Source of the DNA: Scleromatobacter sp964418745
GTDB taxonomy: Bacteria > Pseudomonadota > Gammaproteobacteria > Burkholderiales > Burkholderiaceae_C
Direction: 5' to 3'
DNA length: 64,000 nt
NCBI GenBank assembly: GCA_964418745.1
Contig: CAYQMX010000008.1
Location: 1 to 64,000 of the forward strand
Shown: positions 8,158-19,491 of the stretch, piece after piece
How the letters are laid out: each line of letters starts with the position of its first letter
Numbering within the stretch: the first letter of the stretch is position 1
The notes under the pieces: model-generated
Told to the model about the DNA's origin: nothing
The model's database searches: none
What the model saw: the letters and a program-made list of their open reading frames with translations, nothing else
Position numbers and translations under genes: made by a program

Positions 8158-9741
8158 ATGATGATGCGCCCCAACGAAGACGTGCGACACGTCGTGATCC
8201 TCGGAGGCGGCTCGGCCGGCTGGCTGACCGCCGCCCTCCTCGCGCGCGAGCACCATGCGGGCGAGCCCGGCGGCCTGTCCGTCACCGTCGTCGAGTCGCC
8301 CGGCACGCCGCCGATCGGCGTCGGCGAAGGCACCTGGCCGTCGATGCGCGACACCCTGCGCCGTATCGGCCTGCCCGAGACCACGCTGGTGCGCGACTGC
8401 GACGCGTCTTTCAAGCAGGGCTCGCACTTCATCGGCTGGATGCGCGGCGCCGGCGTCGCCGATGGCGACCACTATCGCCACCCGTTCACGCTGCCGCCGG
8501 GCTTCGGCGATGTCGACCTGGTGGCCGGCTGGCTGCAGCGCCATGCCGACCGGCCGTTCGCCGAGGTCGCCTGCGCGCAGCCGCACGTGTGCGCTGGCGG
8601 GCACGCGCCCAAGCAGGCGTCCACGCCCGAGTACGCGGCCGTGGCCAACTACGGCTACCACTTCGACGCCGGCAAGTTCGGCGTGGCGCTGCGCGAGCAT
8701 GCGGTCGCCCACCTGCACGTGCGCCACGTGGCCGACGACGTCGACGCCGTGCTCTCGCACGACGACGGCGACATCGCCGCGCTGCGCACGCGCCGCCACG
8801 GCGACATCGCCGGCGACCTCTTCATCGACTGCTCCGGCCTCGCATCGGTGCTGATCGGCCAGCACTTCGGCATCGGCATGCGCTCGTGCAGGCACCTGCT
8901 GTTCAACGACACCGCGCTGGCGCTGCAAGTGCCCTACCCGAGCCCCGACGCGCCGATCGCCTGCGAGACGATCGCCACCGCCCAGCCCGCCGGCTGGACC
9001 TGGGACATCGGCCTGCCCACGCGGCGCGGCATCGGCCACGTGTACTCCAGCGCCCACGTCTCCCATGACGAGGCCGAGCGCCAGTTGCTCGCGCACGTGC
9101 GCCGCACCAGCGGCGCGCGGGCCGCCGACGCGCTTCCCGCGCCGCGCCGCATCGCGTTCGAGCCGGGCTGGCGCGAGCGCTTCTGGCATCGCAACTGCGT
9201 CGCCGTGGGCCTGTCGGCGGGCTTCGTCGAGCCGCTCGAGGCCTCGGCGCTGGCGCTGGTGGAGCTGTCGGCCGCGGCGATCAGCGACGAACTGCCTGCC
9301 ACCCGCGCGGCGATGGCGCTGGTCGAGCGCCGCTTCAACGACACGTTCACCTACCGCTGGGAACGCGTGATCGATTTCCTGAAGCTGCACTACGTGCTGA
9401 GCCGGCGCGACGACAGCGCCTACTGGCGCGACCACCGCGACCGTGCCACCCTGCCCGACCACCTGGCCGACCTGCTGACGCTGTGGCGCCACCGCGCGCC
9501 GGCCCGGCAGGACTTCTTCCGCATCGACGAGGTGTTTCCCGCCGCCAGCTACCAGTACGTGCTGCTGGGCATGGGCTTCCAGCCCGAGCCCACCGCGCGG
9601 CTGCGCCACCCGAGCCTGGGCGCGGCCGCCGAGCCCTTCTTCCGCGACACCGCCCAGCTGGCCCGCCGCATGATCGGCGCCCTGCCGCTGCAGCGCGCCC
9701 TCATCGACCACATCCGCGCGCACGGCCTGCCGCGCGCCTGA
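8158..9741 (+). CDS. Flavin-dependent tryptophan halogenase family protein, copy 1
   Basis: A 527-residue member of the tryptophan halogenase fold. The N-terminal FAD-binding motif is GGGSAGWLTA, followed by GVGEGTWPSM and a conserved Lys in SFKQG (the catalytic-lysine region of PrnA-like enzymes). The WxWxIP signature is altered to WTWDIGLP. The C-terminal region has GFVEPLEAS. Members of this family that sit beside TonB receptors, SapC and cupin proteins have no proven halogenation role. Three ATGs in a row (8158, 8161, 8164) make the exact start uncertain, and the ribosome site is weak. It lies in one direction with the next three genes at 6-12 bp spacing. It may act on the imported ligand or have lost halogenation. 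Confidence 0.8.
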   Translation: MMMRPNEDVRHVVILGGGSAGWLTAALLAREHHAGEPGGLSVTVVESPGTPPIGVGEGTWPSMRDTLRRIGLPETTLVRDCDASFKQGSHFIGWMRGAGVADGDHYRHPFTLPPGFGDVDLVAGWLQRHADRPFAEVACAQPHVCAGGHAPKQASTPEYAAVANYGYHFDAGKFGVALREHAVAHLHVRHVADDVDAVLSHDDGDIAALRTRRHGDIAGDLFIDCSGLASVLIGQHFGIGMRSCRHLLFNDTALALQVPYPSPDAPIACETIATAQPAGWTWDIGLPTRRGIGHVYSSAHVSHDEAERQLLAHVRRTSGARAADALPAPRRIAFEPGWRERFWHRNCVAVGLSAGFVEPLEASALALVELSAAAISDELPATRAAMALVERRFNDTFTYRWERVIDFLKLHYVLSRRDDSAYWRDHRDRATLPDHLADLLTLWRHRAPARQDFFRIDEVFPAASYQYVLLGMGFQPEPTARLRHPSLGAAAEPFFRDTAQLARRMIGALPLQRALIDHIRAHGLPRA

Positions 9742-9753
9742 ACGAGAAGCCCC

Positions 9754-10461
9754 ATGAACCCCGTCCTGCTCGACAACAACACTCATCGCGACCTGCGCAT
9801 CGTCACCACCCGCGGCGCGGCCTGGGGCGACGACCTGATGACCACGCCGGTCTTCCTGTCGGAGTTGCGCAGCGTGCAGGCCCACTACCCGATCGTGTTC
9901 CAGCAGGCGGACAACGGCCCGGGCATGCAGCCGGTCGCGCTGCTGGGCCTGCGCGCCGGAGAGAACCTGTTCCTCGACGCCCGCGGCTGGGACGCGCCCT
10001 ACATCCCGCTGGCGCTCGAGCGCGGCCCGTTCATGATCGGCCGCGCCGGCGAGCAGCTGATGATCCACGTCGACCTCGACAGCCCGCGCATCGGCCGCGG
10101 CGAGGGCGAGCCGGTGTTCCTGCCGCACGGGGCCACCACCGAGTACCTGGAGCGCATGAACGCCGTGCTGGCCGAGATCCACAAGGGCGTCGTGGCGCTG
10201 CCGCCGTTCGTCGCCGCGCTGCTGCGCCACGAGCTGCTGGAATCCTTCGTGCTGGACATCGAGGCCGCCGACGGTTCGAGCAACCGCCTCGCCGGCTTCC
10301 ACACGATCGACGAGGAGCGCCTGGCCGCGCTCGACGCGACCGCGCTCGCGGAGCTGCATGCCGCGGGCTGGCTGGCCGCCATCTACATGACGCTCGCCTC
10401 CACCGCGCACCTGCCCGACCTGATCGAGCGCTGCAACCGGCGTCTGCTGCCCCAGGCCTGA
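9754..10461 (+). CDS. SapC-family protein
   Basis: A 235-residue protein resembling the SapC family, first named from a Campylobacter S-layer locus. Recognisable parts are the N-terminal MTTPVFLSELRSVQAHYPIVF, the conserved WxAPYIPLALERGPFMIG-like stretch and a C-terminal alpha-helical half. No signal peptide or membrane segment is evident, so it is probably cytoplasmic. Its biochemical function is unknown. It recurs in proteobacterial TonB-receptor loci next to tryptophan-halogenase-like and cupin-like genes, exactly as here. The start has ACGAGAAG upstream, and the next gene starts 6 bp after its stop. Confidence 0.75.
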   Translation: MNPVLLDNNTHRDLRIVTTRGAAWGDDLMTTPVFLSELRSVQAHYPIVFQQADNGPGMQPVALLGLRAGENLFLDARGWDAPYIPLALERGPFMIGRAGEQLMIHVDLDSPRIGRGEGEPVFLPHGATTEYLERMNAVLAEIHKGVVALPPFVAALLRHELLESFVLDIEAADGSSNRLAGFHTIDEERLAALDATALAELHAAGWLAAIYMTLASTAHLPDLIERCNRRLLPQA

Positions 10462-10467
10462 GGCCCC

Positions 10468-11478
10468 ATGCGCGACATCGCCCCGATCCGCGAACTCACC
10501 GGGTCCCTCGCCGAGGCGACGTCCGACGCGCGGCTGCGCGACACCCGGCCATGGGTGCAGCGCGGCCTGGTGGCGCACTGGCCGATGGCCCAGGCCGGAC
10601 GCCGCTCCACCGCCGACGCCATGGCCTACCTCCGGAGCACCTGGCGCGGCGAGGTCGTGGGCATGCTGCTCGCGCCGCCGCAGGCCCAGGGCCGCTTCTT
10701 CTACGACGACACGCTCACCGGCATGAACTTCAGCCGCGAGAAGGCGCCGCTGGACGTGGTGCTGGACGCGCTCGCGCAGGTCGCCGACGTCCCGGAGCCG
10801 CCCGCCCTGTACGTGGGCTCGACCACCGTCGACACCTGCCTGCCCGCCTTCCGCGCCGACAACGACCTGCCGCTGGGCGGGCGCGACCCGCTGGTGAGCA
10901 TCTGGCTGGGCAACCGCAGCCGTATCGCCGCGCACTTCGACCTGCCCGACAACCTCGCCTGCGTGGTGGCCGGCCGCCGCCGCTTCACGCTGTTCCCGCC
11001 CGAGCAGGTGGCCAACCTGTACATCGGCCCGCTCGACGTCACGCCCGCGGGCCAGGCGGTGAGCCTGGTCGACTTCGCCAACCCCGACTTCGCGCGCTTC
11101 CCGCGCTTCGCGCAGGCGCTCGAGCACGCGCAGGTGGTCGAGCTCGAGCCGGGCGACGCCGTGTTCATCCCCAGCATGTGGTGGCACCACGTGGAGTCGC
11201 TGACGCCGTTCAACGTGCTGGTGAACTACTGGTGGCGCCAGTCGCCCGACTACATGGATTCGCCGATCGGCGCGCTGATGGCCGCGCTGCTGACGATGCG
11301 CGACCTGCCGCCGGCGCAGCGCGAGGTCTGGCGCGGCCTGTTCGACCACTACGTGTTCCGGGCCGACGCGACCACCGCCGCCCACATCCCGCCGCACGCG
11401 CGCAGCGCGCTGGCTCCGCTCACCGAGAGCGGCGCGCGCCACCTGCGCCAGGCCCTGCTCAACCGCTTCAAACGCTGA
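10468..11478 (+). CDS. Cupin-like/JmjC-type Fe(II) oxygenase family protein
   Basis: A 336-residue protein of the cupin-like (FIH/JmjC-type) 2-oxoglutarate oxygenase fold. A likely HxD metal pair is in AAHFDLPDN, followed by the typical GRRRFTLFPP strand. The distal His is probably in FIPSMWWHHVESL. Such enzymes hydroxylate or demethylate proteins or small molecules with Fe(II) and 2-oxoglutarate. The substrate is unknown. The gene lies in a tight row between SapC and the second halogenase, 6-9 bp from each. In related TonB-receptor loci these genes travel together, which suggests a shared chemical step on the imported compound; that is inference. Confidence 0.75.
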   Translation: MRDIAPIRELTGSLAEATSDARLRDTRPWVQRGLVAHWPMAQAGRRSTADAMAYLRSTWRGEVVGMLLAPPQAQGRFFYDDTLTGMNFSREKAPLDVVLDALAQVADVPEPPALYVGSTTVDTCLPAFRADNDLPLGGRDPLVSIWLGNRSRIAAHFDLPDNLACVVAGRRRFTLFPPEQVANLYIGPLDVTPAGQAVSLVDFANPDFARFPRFAQALEHAQVVELEPGDAVFIPSMWWHHVESLTPFNVLVNYWWRQSPDYMDSPIGALMAALLTMRDLPPAQREVWRGLFDHYVFRADATTAAHIPPHARSALAPLTESGARHLRQALLNRFKR

Positions 11479-11487
11479 AGGCCCGCC

Positions 11488-13023
11488 ATGACCGCCGCCC
11501 CCTCCGCACGCCCGCGCCAGCCCGTCCGCCGCGTCGTCATCGCCGGCGGCGGCACCGCCGGCTGGATGACCGCCGCCTGCCTGTCGAAGACGCTGGGCAA
11601 GGGCCTGGACATCTGCCTGGTGGAGTCCGACGAGATCGGCACCGTCGGCGTCGGCGAGGCCACCATCCCCACGCTGCTGACCTTCCACGAGCTGGCCGGC
11701 GTCAACGAGCAGGAGTTCATGGCCGAGACGCAGGCCGTGTTCAAGCTCGGGATCAAGTTCGAGGGCTGGCGCGACGTCGGCCAGGACTACATCCACAGCT
11801 TCGGCACCACCGGCCAGGACCACTGGACTGCCGGCTTCCAGCACTTCTGGCTCAAGGGCCGCGACCGCAAGCTCGCGCGCCGCTACGGCGAGTACTGCCT
11901 GGAGCTGCGCGCCGCCGAGGAGAACCGCTTCGCGCACCTGCCGCGCAACAGCCTGAACTACGCCTTCCACCTCGACGCCACGCTCTACGCGAAGTTCCTG
12001 CGCAAGCACAGCGAGCGCCTGGGCGTACGTCGCATCGAGGGCAGGATCGCCGACGTCGCGCGCCACGCCGACGGCGACATCGCGGCGCTGCGGCTCGCCG
12101 ACGGCGCGTTGCTGGAGGCCGACCTGTTCGTCGACTGCACCGGCATGCGCGCGCTGCTGATCGGCCAGACGCTGGGCGTCGGGCTGGAGGACTGGAGCCA
12201 CTGGCTGCCGTGCGACCGCGCCGTCGCGCTGCAGACGGAATCGGTCCAGCCGGCCATCCCCTACGTGCGCTCGATCGCGCACCCGTTCGGCTGGCAGTGG
12301 CAGATCCCGCTGCAGCACCGCGTGGGCAACGGCATGGTCTACAGCAGCCGCCACGTGAGCGACGACAAGGCGCTCGCCACCCTGCTGCGCAACGTGCAGG
12401 GCCAGGTGCTGACCACGCCGCGCGTGATCCCGTTCACGCCCTGCCAGCGCGAGCGCGTGTGGAAGCGCAACTGCGTGGCCATCGGCCTGTCCAGCGGCTT
12501 CCTCGAACCGCTGGAATCGACCAGCATCCACCTGATCCAGCGCGGCATCATCCGCCTGCTGCAGTGCTTCCCCAACGAAGGCGTGCGCCAGGTCGACGTC
12601 GACGAGTACAACCGCCAGACACGCGCCGAGATGGAGCACATCCGCGACTTCATCATCCTGCACTACAAGGTGACCGAGCGCGGCGACAGCGCTTTCTGGG
12701 ACTACTGTCGCACGATGGAGGTGCCGGCGTCGCTGCAGCATCGCATCGACCTGTTCCGCGAGAGCGGACGCGTGTTCCGGGCGCCCAACGAGCTGTTCGC
12801 CGAGAACTCGTGGATCCAGGTGATGCTGGGCCAGGGCATCACGCCGAGCCAGCACCACCCCGTGGCCGACCTGATGGGCGACGCCGAGCTGAACGGTTTC
12901 CTCGAGGAGATCCGCGGCCGGGTCGAGCGCACCGTGGCGCAGTTGCCGCCGCACGCCGAGTACGTGGCGCGCTACTGCGCGCGTCCCGGCGTGCCCGGCC
13001 GCGCGATGCCGGCGGCGGCCTGA
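11488..13023 (+). CDS. Flavin-dependent tryptophan halogenase family protein, copy 2
   Basis: A 511-residue paralogue of the protein at 8158. It has the FAD-binding GGGTAGWMTA, GVGEATIPTL, the Lys-bearing VFKLGIKFEGW and an intact WxWxIP signature (GWQWQIPLQHR), so it looks closer to active flavin-dependent halogenases than copy 1. The C-terminal half has SSGFLEPLESTSIH, as in family members. It would need reduced flavin from a reductase, and none is in the window. It is the last gene of this row. The next gene is convergent, with its stop about 50 bp away, and no strong terminator was seen in that gap. Confidence 0.85.
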   Translation: MTAAPSARPRQPVRRVVIAGGGTAGWMTAACLSKTLGKGLDICLVESDEIGTVGVGEATIPTLLTFHELAGVNEQEFMAETQAVFKLGIKFEGWRDVGQDYIHSFGTTGQDHWTAGFQHFWLKGRDRKLARRYGEYCLELRAAEENRFAHLPRNSLNYAFHLDATLYAKFLRKHSERLGVRRIEGRIADVARHADGDIAALRLADGALLEADLFVDCTGMRALLIGQTLGVGLEDWSHWLPCDRAVALQTESVQPAIPYVRSIAHPFGWQWQIPLQHRVGNGMVYSSRHVSDDKALATLLRNVQGQVLTTPRVIPFTPCQRERVWKRNCVAIGLSSGFLEPLESTSIHLIQRGIIRLLQCFPNEGVRQVDVDEYNRQTRAEMEHIRDFIILHYKVTERGDSAFWDYCRTMEVPASLQHRIDLFRESGRVFRAPNELFAENSWIQVMLGQGITPSQHHPVADLMGDAELNGFLEEIRGRVERTVAQLPPHAEYVARYCARPGVPGRAMPAAA

Positions 13024-13074
13024 GCCCCGCCCGGCGCCGCGAGCGCACGGTCGCCGCGGCGTCCACCGCGCCGA

Positions 13075-15377
<2,303 letters not shown>

Positions 15378-15875
15378 TTGGCAGATTCCCTCTTCGGCCG
15401 GAAGTCTACGCGAGGGGGCTGTTCGCGGGCCCCACCCTTTTTGGGGGAAGTGCCGCCGACACCGGGCATATGACACGGAATCATTTGCTAACACTGTTGC
15501 AAAGTTGCATCCGGCCGCCCACCCGACTTGGGTCTGTCACATGATGTGGGGACAGTAGCCGAGCGATCGATCGTCGACCCCCGTTTCGGGTTTTCGAGAG
15601 GCGCCACGGGGCCTGGAGACCCGCCAGAACCCCCCCAAATGCGGGGATGTGCACTCGACGGGTCTTGATCGATACTCGGTTTGACAGATTCGGCGACGAG
15701 CCGGAACGCCAAGCCAGACGGGATTTTCCAGCGTCAGCGGGAACCGGTGGATCGCTCCGAAGAGCGCGCGGGCCTCTGACACCAGTTGTTTCAATCGTAT
15801 CAGTATCGTCGACGTGACGAGGAACGACGGACCCGGATCCGTCGCCCGTACAAGTTGACGGAGGAGGGGTTCTCC
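15378..15875. other. Divergent intergenic region of the EPS locus
   Basis: 498 bp without a credible gene, between the dehydrogenase (minus) and the priming glycosyltransferase (plus). It holds a C-run/T-run/G-run repeat near the minus-strand start, a short CCCCG-TTT-CGGG-TTTT hairpin around 15580-15596 and a TTGACA at 15682-15687 with no good -10 partner. Promoters for both units must lie here but could not be fixed by eye. Confidence 0.5.
15428..15462. repeat. Short C-run/T-run/G-run repeat, copy A
   Basis: ggccccaccctttttggggg followed by aagtgccgccgaca. It aligns well with the copy at 33671-33706 (cacc-t-c-ttttgggggg-agcgccgccggca). Both lie within 85 bp of an EPS-gene start. It looks like a dispersed intergenic repeat of Burkholderiales. 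Confidence 0.5.
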
Positions 15876-17261
15876 ATGTTCGCTGCTTTTCGCAACGTTC
15901 CGCTTTCGTCGCTATTTGTCGATATCTCGCTCTGTTTCCTCGCGGTCGTGCTGGCATCGATCGCCACGCCCAACCTGGCGGGCGAGACGCCCCTGCTGAC
16001 GCTGAACTGGCTGCTGACGCTGGCCGCGGCCTTCGCGCTGACCGCCGTCTTCATGTTCGCCTGCCTGGGACTGTACCGCCCGGTGCGCCTGCGCTTCTCC
16101 GCCGCCTTCTGGCGCATGCTGACCGCCGTCATGATCGCCGGCTGCCTGGCCTACCCCGTCTTCGAAGCCACCCTGGGTGCGAACTACGCCTCGCTGTTCC
16201 TGCCGCGCGCCGTGTGGTGCTTGGCGGGCTGCCTGCTGGTGGGCAAGTACGCTGGACGCCGGCTGCGCAAGGCGCTGCGCGTGCCGCGCGTGCTGATCGT
16301 GGGCACCGGCCCGGACGCGGCCATGGTGGCGCGCGACTTCCGCGAATCGAAGACGATGCAGCGCAACGTGATCGGCTACGTGGCCACGCCGCAGGATACG
16401 CCGGCCGTGCCGGTCGAGCTCGGCAAGGGCCAGGTCTTCGAAGGATCGCAGTCCATCGTCGACCTCGCGTTCCGCCACGGCATCGACGAGATCGTCGTGG
16501 CCGTGCGCGACCAGCGCGGCGGCAACGTGCCGATGGACCAGCTGCTCGCCTGCCGCATCCGCGGCATTCCCGTCCTCGACCTGGCCGGCTGCTTCGAGCG
16601 CGCCCGCGCCGAGGTGCCGCTCGACAGCCTGAAGGCCAGCTGGCTGGTCTACGGCAAGGGCTTCGAGCAGGGCAAGGTGCGCCACGTCGTCAAGCGCCTG
16701 ATCGACATCGTTGGCTCCCTGGTGCTGCTGACCGTCACCGCGCCGGTGATGGCCGCGGCCGCCATCGCGGTGCACCTGACCAGCCCGGGCCCGATCCTGT
16801 ATCGCCAGGAGCGCGTCGGCTTCGGCGGCAAGATCTTCATGTGCCTGAAGTTCCGCAGCATGCGCAACGACGCCGAGAAGGATGGCGTGGCGCGCTGGGC
16901 CGCCAAGAACGACAGCCGCGTGACGCCCGTGGGCGCCTTCATGCGCAAGACCCGCATCGACGAGCTGCCGCAGCTGTTCAGCGTGCTGCGCGGAGAGATG
17001 AGCCTGATCGGCCCGCGTCCGGAGCGTCCGACCTTCGTGGCCGAACTGCGCAAGCACATCCCGTTCTATGATCTGCGCCACAGCATCAAACCTGGCCTCA
17101 CCGGCTGGGCCCAGGTACGCTCGGGCTACGGCGCATCCATCGAGGACGCACGCCGCAAGCATCAATTCGATCTCTACTACGTGAAGAACAACTCGCTGGT
17201 GCTCGACCTGCTCGTCCTGATCGAAACCGTCAGCGTCGTGGTCTTCCGCGAAGGACAATGA
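15876..17261 (+). CDS. Polyprenyl-phosphate sugar phosphotransferase (EPS priming enzyme, XrtA-system type)
   Basis: A 461-residue integral membrane protein. About five N-terminal membrane segments are followed by a nucleotide-binding-like region (VPRVLIVGTGPDAAMVARDF, about residues 135-260). The C-terminal catalytic domain (from about residue 270) carries VKRLIDIVGS, FRSMRND, RKTRIDELPQL, GEMSLIGPRPERP and PGLTGWAQV. This is the WbaP/WcaJ family, which starts EPS repeat units by placing a sugar phosphate on undecaprenyl phosphate. Gene order and domain layout fit the TIGR03013 group linked to exosortase A loci. The ATG at 15876 has GGAGGAGG 7 nt upstream; a TTG at 15786 in frame is unsupported. 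Its stop overlaps the next start (ATGA). Confidence 0.9.
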   Translation: MFAAFRNVPLSSLFVDISLCFLAVVLASIATPNLAGETPLLTLNWLLTLAAAFALTAVFMFACLGLYRPVRLRFSAAFWRMLTAVMIAGCLAYPVFEATLGANYASLFLPRAVWCLAGCLLVGKYAGRRLRKALRVPRVLIVGTGPDAAMVARDFRESKTMQRNVIGYVATPQDTPAVPVELGKGQVFEGSQSIVDLAFRHGIDEIVVAVRDQRGGNVPMDQLLACRIRGIPVLDLAGCFERARAEVPLDSLKASWLVYGKGFEQGKVRHVVKRLIDIVGSLVLLTVTAPVMAAAAIAVHLTSPGPILYRQERVGFGGKIFMCLKFRSMRNDAEKDGVARWAAKNDSRVTPVGAFMRKTRIDELPQLFSVLRGEMSLIGPRPERPTFVAELRKHIPFYDLRHSIKPGLTGWAQVRSGYGASIEDARRKHQFDLYYVKNNSLVLDLLVLIETVSVVVFREGQ

Positions 17262-17881
17262 CAATGGCCGCATCTTCAACGGTCGCCCGGCTCCTCCGGG
17301 CGCTTTTCGTTCTGGCCTGCGTTGCTGCCGGGCTGGCCGGTTGCGCCACGAGCCATCCGCCCGCGCCGGCGGACACGCCGTCGGCGGACGACGTCTACAA
17401 GGTCGGCCCGCTCGACTCGCTCAACATCGTCGTCTGGCGCAACACCGACCTGTCCGGCACCGTCGCCGTGCGGCCGGACGGCCGCATCTCGACGCCGCTG
17501 GTGCAGGACCTGGTCGTGGCCGGCAAGACGCCGCCGGAGATCGCGCGCGAGATCGAGAAGGCGCTGTCGAAGTACGTGCGCGACCCGAACGTGACCGTGC
17601 TGGTCAACACGTTCCAGGGCACCTTCGCCGAGCAGATCCGCATCGTCGGCGAGGCCACCAAGCCGCAGGCCATCGCCTATCGCCAGAACATGACCCTGCT
17701 CGACGTCATGATCCAGGCCGGCGGACTGACCGACTTCGCCGACGGCAACAGCGCCGTCTTGGTGCGCAAGAACACCTCGTACACCGTGCGCCTGAAGGAT
17801 CTCCTCAAGCGCGGCGACATCACCGCCAACGCCGCGGTGGCGCCGGGCGACGTGATCATCGTTCCGCAGAGCTGGTTCTAG
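17258..17881 (+). CDS. Polysaccharide export lipoprotein (Wza-like, short form)
   Basis: A 207-residue lipoprotein. Its signal peptide ends at a lipobox LAGC (Cys near residue 28). The mature part holds the polysaccharide export motif YKVGPLDSLNIVVWRN and VRPDGRISTPLVQDL, then an SLBB domain (RIVGEATKPQAIAYR, MTLLDVMIQAGGLTDFADG) and closes with APGDVIIVPQSWF. It forms or joins the outer-membrane/periplasmic export channel for EPS. It is much shorter than Wza (about 380) and lacks the extra SLBB domains and the outer-membrane helix, as usual for XrtA-type loci. A separate outer-membrane protein is encoded three genes on. The start is set by the ATGA overlap; the ATG at 17264 is an alternative. 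Confidence 0.9.
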   Translation: MTMAASSTVARLLRALFVLACVAAGLAGCATSHPPAPADTPSADDVYKVGPLDSLNIVVWRNTDLSGTVAVRPDGRISTPLVQDLVVAGKTPPEIAREIEKALSKYVRDPNVTVLVNTFQGTFAEQIRIVGEATKPQAIAYRQNMTLLDVMIQAGGLTDFADGNSAVLVRKNTSYTVRLKDLLKRGDITANAAVAPGDVIIVPQSWF

Positions 17882-17924
17882 GAATCCGGGCGATGCGCGT
17901 GCGTGCAGGGCTGGGTGGACGCCC

Positions 17925-19478
17925 GTGAACCAGATTGCCGAAGAACTCCTGATCGCGTTGCGCGCCGTGTGGCGGCGCCGCTGGGTCGCCATCGGCGCGG
18001 CCTGGGCGGTCGCGGTCATCGGGGTGGCCGTGGTGTGGATGACGCCCAACCGCTACGAGGCCAGCGCGCGCGTGTACGTCGACACCCAGACCGTGCTCAA
18101 GCCCCTGATGGCCGGCCTGGCGTTCCAGCCCGACACCGACCAGCAGGTCAAGATGCTCGCCCGCACGCTCGTCTCGCGGCCGAACGTCGACCGCATCCTG
18201 AAGGCGACGCACGCCCTGCCCGCCACCGCCACCGGCGTCGCCCGCGAGCAGGCGATCGACCGCATGATCGACCGCATCAAGGTCGACTCCAGCGGCGGCA
18301 ACCTGTACGTGATCAGCGTGCGCGACACCGACCCGGCCGCGGCCAAGGCCGTGGTCGCCGCGCTGGTGGAGCTTTTCGTGGGCACCGGCACCGATGCCAA
18401 GCAGCGCGATTCGACCGAGGCCGGCACCTTCATCGACGAGCAGATCAAGACCTACGAGGCCAAGCTCGCGGAGGCCGAAGGCCGGCTCAAGGACTTCAAG
18501 ATCCGCAACTTCGGCGTCTCGGGCGTCTCGGCGCAGGACTACTTCGCGCGCACGTCCGCCATCGCCGACGAGGTGACGCGACTGCAGATCGCCTACGCCG
18601 CGGCGGTGCAGTCCCGCGACGCGCTCAAGCGCGAGCTCGCCGGCGAGGATCCCCGCCTGCCCGTCGACGCCGCCAATCCGGCCGCCGCGGCGGCGCCCAC
18701 CGAGCTCGACTCGCGCATCGATGCCCAGAAGAAGCAGCTCGACGAGCTGCTGCGCCGCTACACCGAGGCCCATCCGGACGTCGTGAGCGCGCGCCAGACC
18801 ATCCGCCAGCTCGAAGCCCAGCGCAACGCCGAGCGCGCCGCCGCGGCCAAGGCCAACGGCGGTCGCTCGGGCTCGGCCGCCACCAGCCCGGTGTTCCAGC
18901 GCATCCGGATCTCGCTGGCCGATGCCGAGGCCAATGTCGCTTCGCTCGGCTCGCAACTGGCCGCGCAGCAGGCGCGCCTGCAGGAACTGCGGGCCGGCGC
19001 CAGCAAGGTGCCCGCCGCCGAGGCCGAACTGGCGCAGCTCAATCGCGACTACGACGTCATCCGCCACAACTATGAACTGCTGGTCTCGCGGCGCGAGGCG
19101 GCGTCGCTGGGCGTCAAGATGGACCAGTCGGACCAGCTGGCCGATTTCCGCGTGATCGAGCCGCCGCACGTGACGCCCAAGGCGGTGTTTCCGGACCGCA
19201 CGACGCTCGCGACGCTGTTCATGATCGCGTCGCTGGCCGCGGGCATCGCCCTGGCCTACGCCCTCAGCATGATCTATCCGACCTTCTCCACGCCCAAGCA
19301 GCTCGAGGCCGTCTCCAAGCGGCCCGTCATCGGCATGATCAGCAGCGTCTCCACGTCGGGCATGGTCGCCGCCCGCCGCGCCGACCTGCAGCGGATCGGC
19401 ATCGTCATGGCCGTCTTCTTCCTGACCCAGGGCATCTGGATCGTCCTGGTCACGAAGCGACTGGGCCACCTCCTGTGA
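17925..19478 (+). CDS. Chain-length determinant protein (Wzz/PCP family)
   Basis: A 517-residue inner-membrane protein. It has an N-terminal membrane segment after RRRWVAIGAAW, a Wzz-type start (MTPNRYEASARVYVDTQTVL), a long periplasmic coiled-coil region (about residues 160-400), a GNVR-like tail (NYELLVSRREAASLGVKMDQ, then FRVIEPPHVTPKAVFPDR) and a second membrane segment. It regulates EPS chain length and couples polymerisation to export with the tyrosine kinase that follows. The start is GTG at 17925 with a GGGTGGA ribosome site. The kinase domain is separate here, encoded 13 bp downstream, as in XrtA-type EPS loci (TIGR03007 group). Confidence 0.9.
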   Translation: MNQIAEELLIALRAVWRRRWVAIGAAWAVAVIGVAVVWMTPNRYEASARVYVDTQTVLKPLMAGLAFQPDTDQQVKMLARTLVSRPNVDRILKATHALPATATGVAREQAIDRMIDRIKVDSSGGNLYVISVRDTDPAAAKAVVAALVELFVGTGTDAKQRDSTEAGTFIDEQIKTYEAKLAEAEGRLKDFKIRNFGVSGVSAQDYFARTSAIADEVTRLQIAYAAAVQSRDALKRELAGEDPRLPVDAANPAAAAAPTELDSRIDAQKKQLDELLRRYTEAHPDVVSARQTIRQLEAQRNAERAAAAKANGGRSGSAATSPVFQRIRISLADAEANVASLGSQLAAQQARLQELRAGASKVPAAEAELAQLNRDYDVIRHNYELLVSRREAASLGVKMDQSDQLADFRVIEPPHVTPKAVFPDRTTLATLFMIASLAAGIALAYALSMIYPTFSTPKQLEAVSKRPVIGMISSVSTSGMVAARRADLQRIGIVMAVFFLTQGIWIVLVTKRLGHLL

Positions 19479-19491
19479 AGCGCGTGCCGTC

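Noticed and set aside
8020..12954. A 1644-codon open frame on the minus strand across the halogenase region
   Set aside because: The product is repetitive Arg/Ala/Gly/Val/His with no domain. Four well-motifed genes occupy the other strand.
15682..15687. TTGACA as a -35 box for the EPS operon
   Set aside because: No acceptable -10 hexamer at 16-18 bp; kept only as a note in the intergenic entry.
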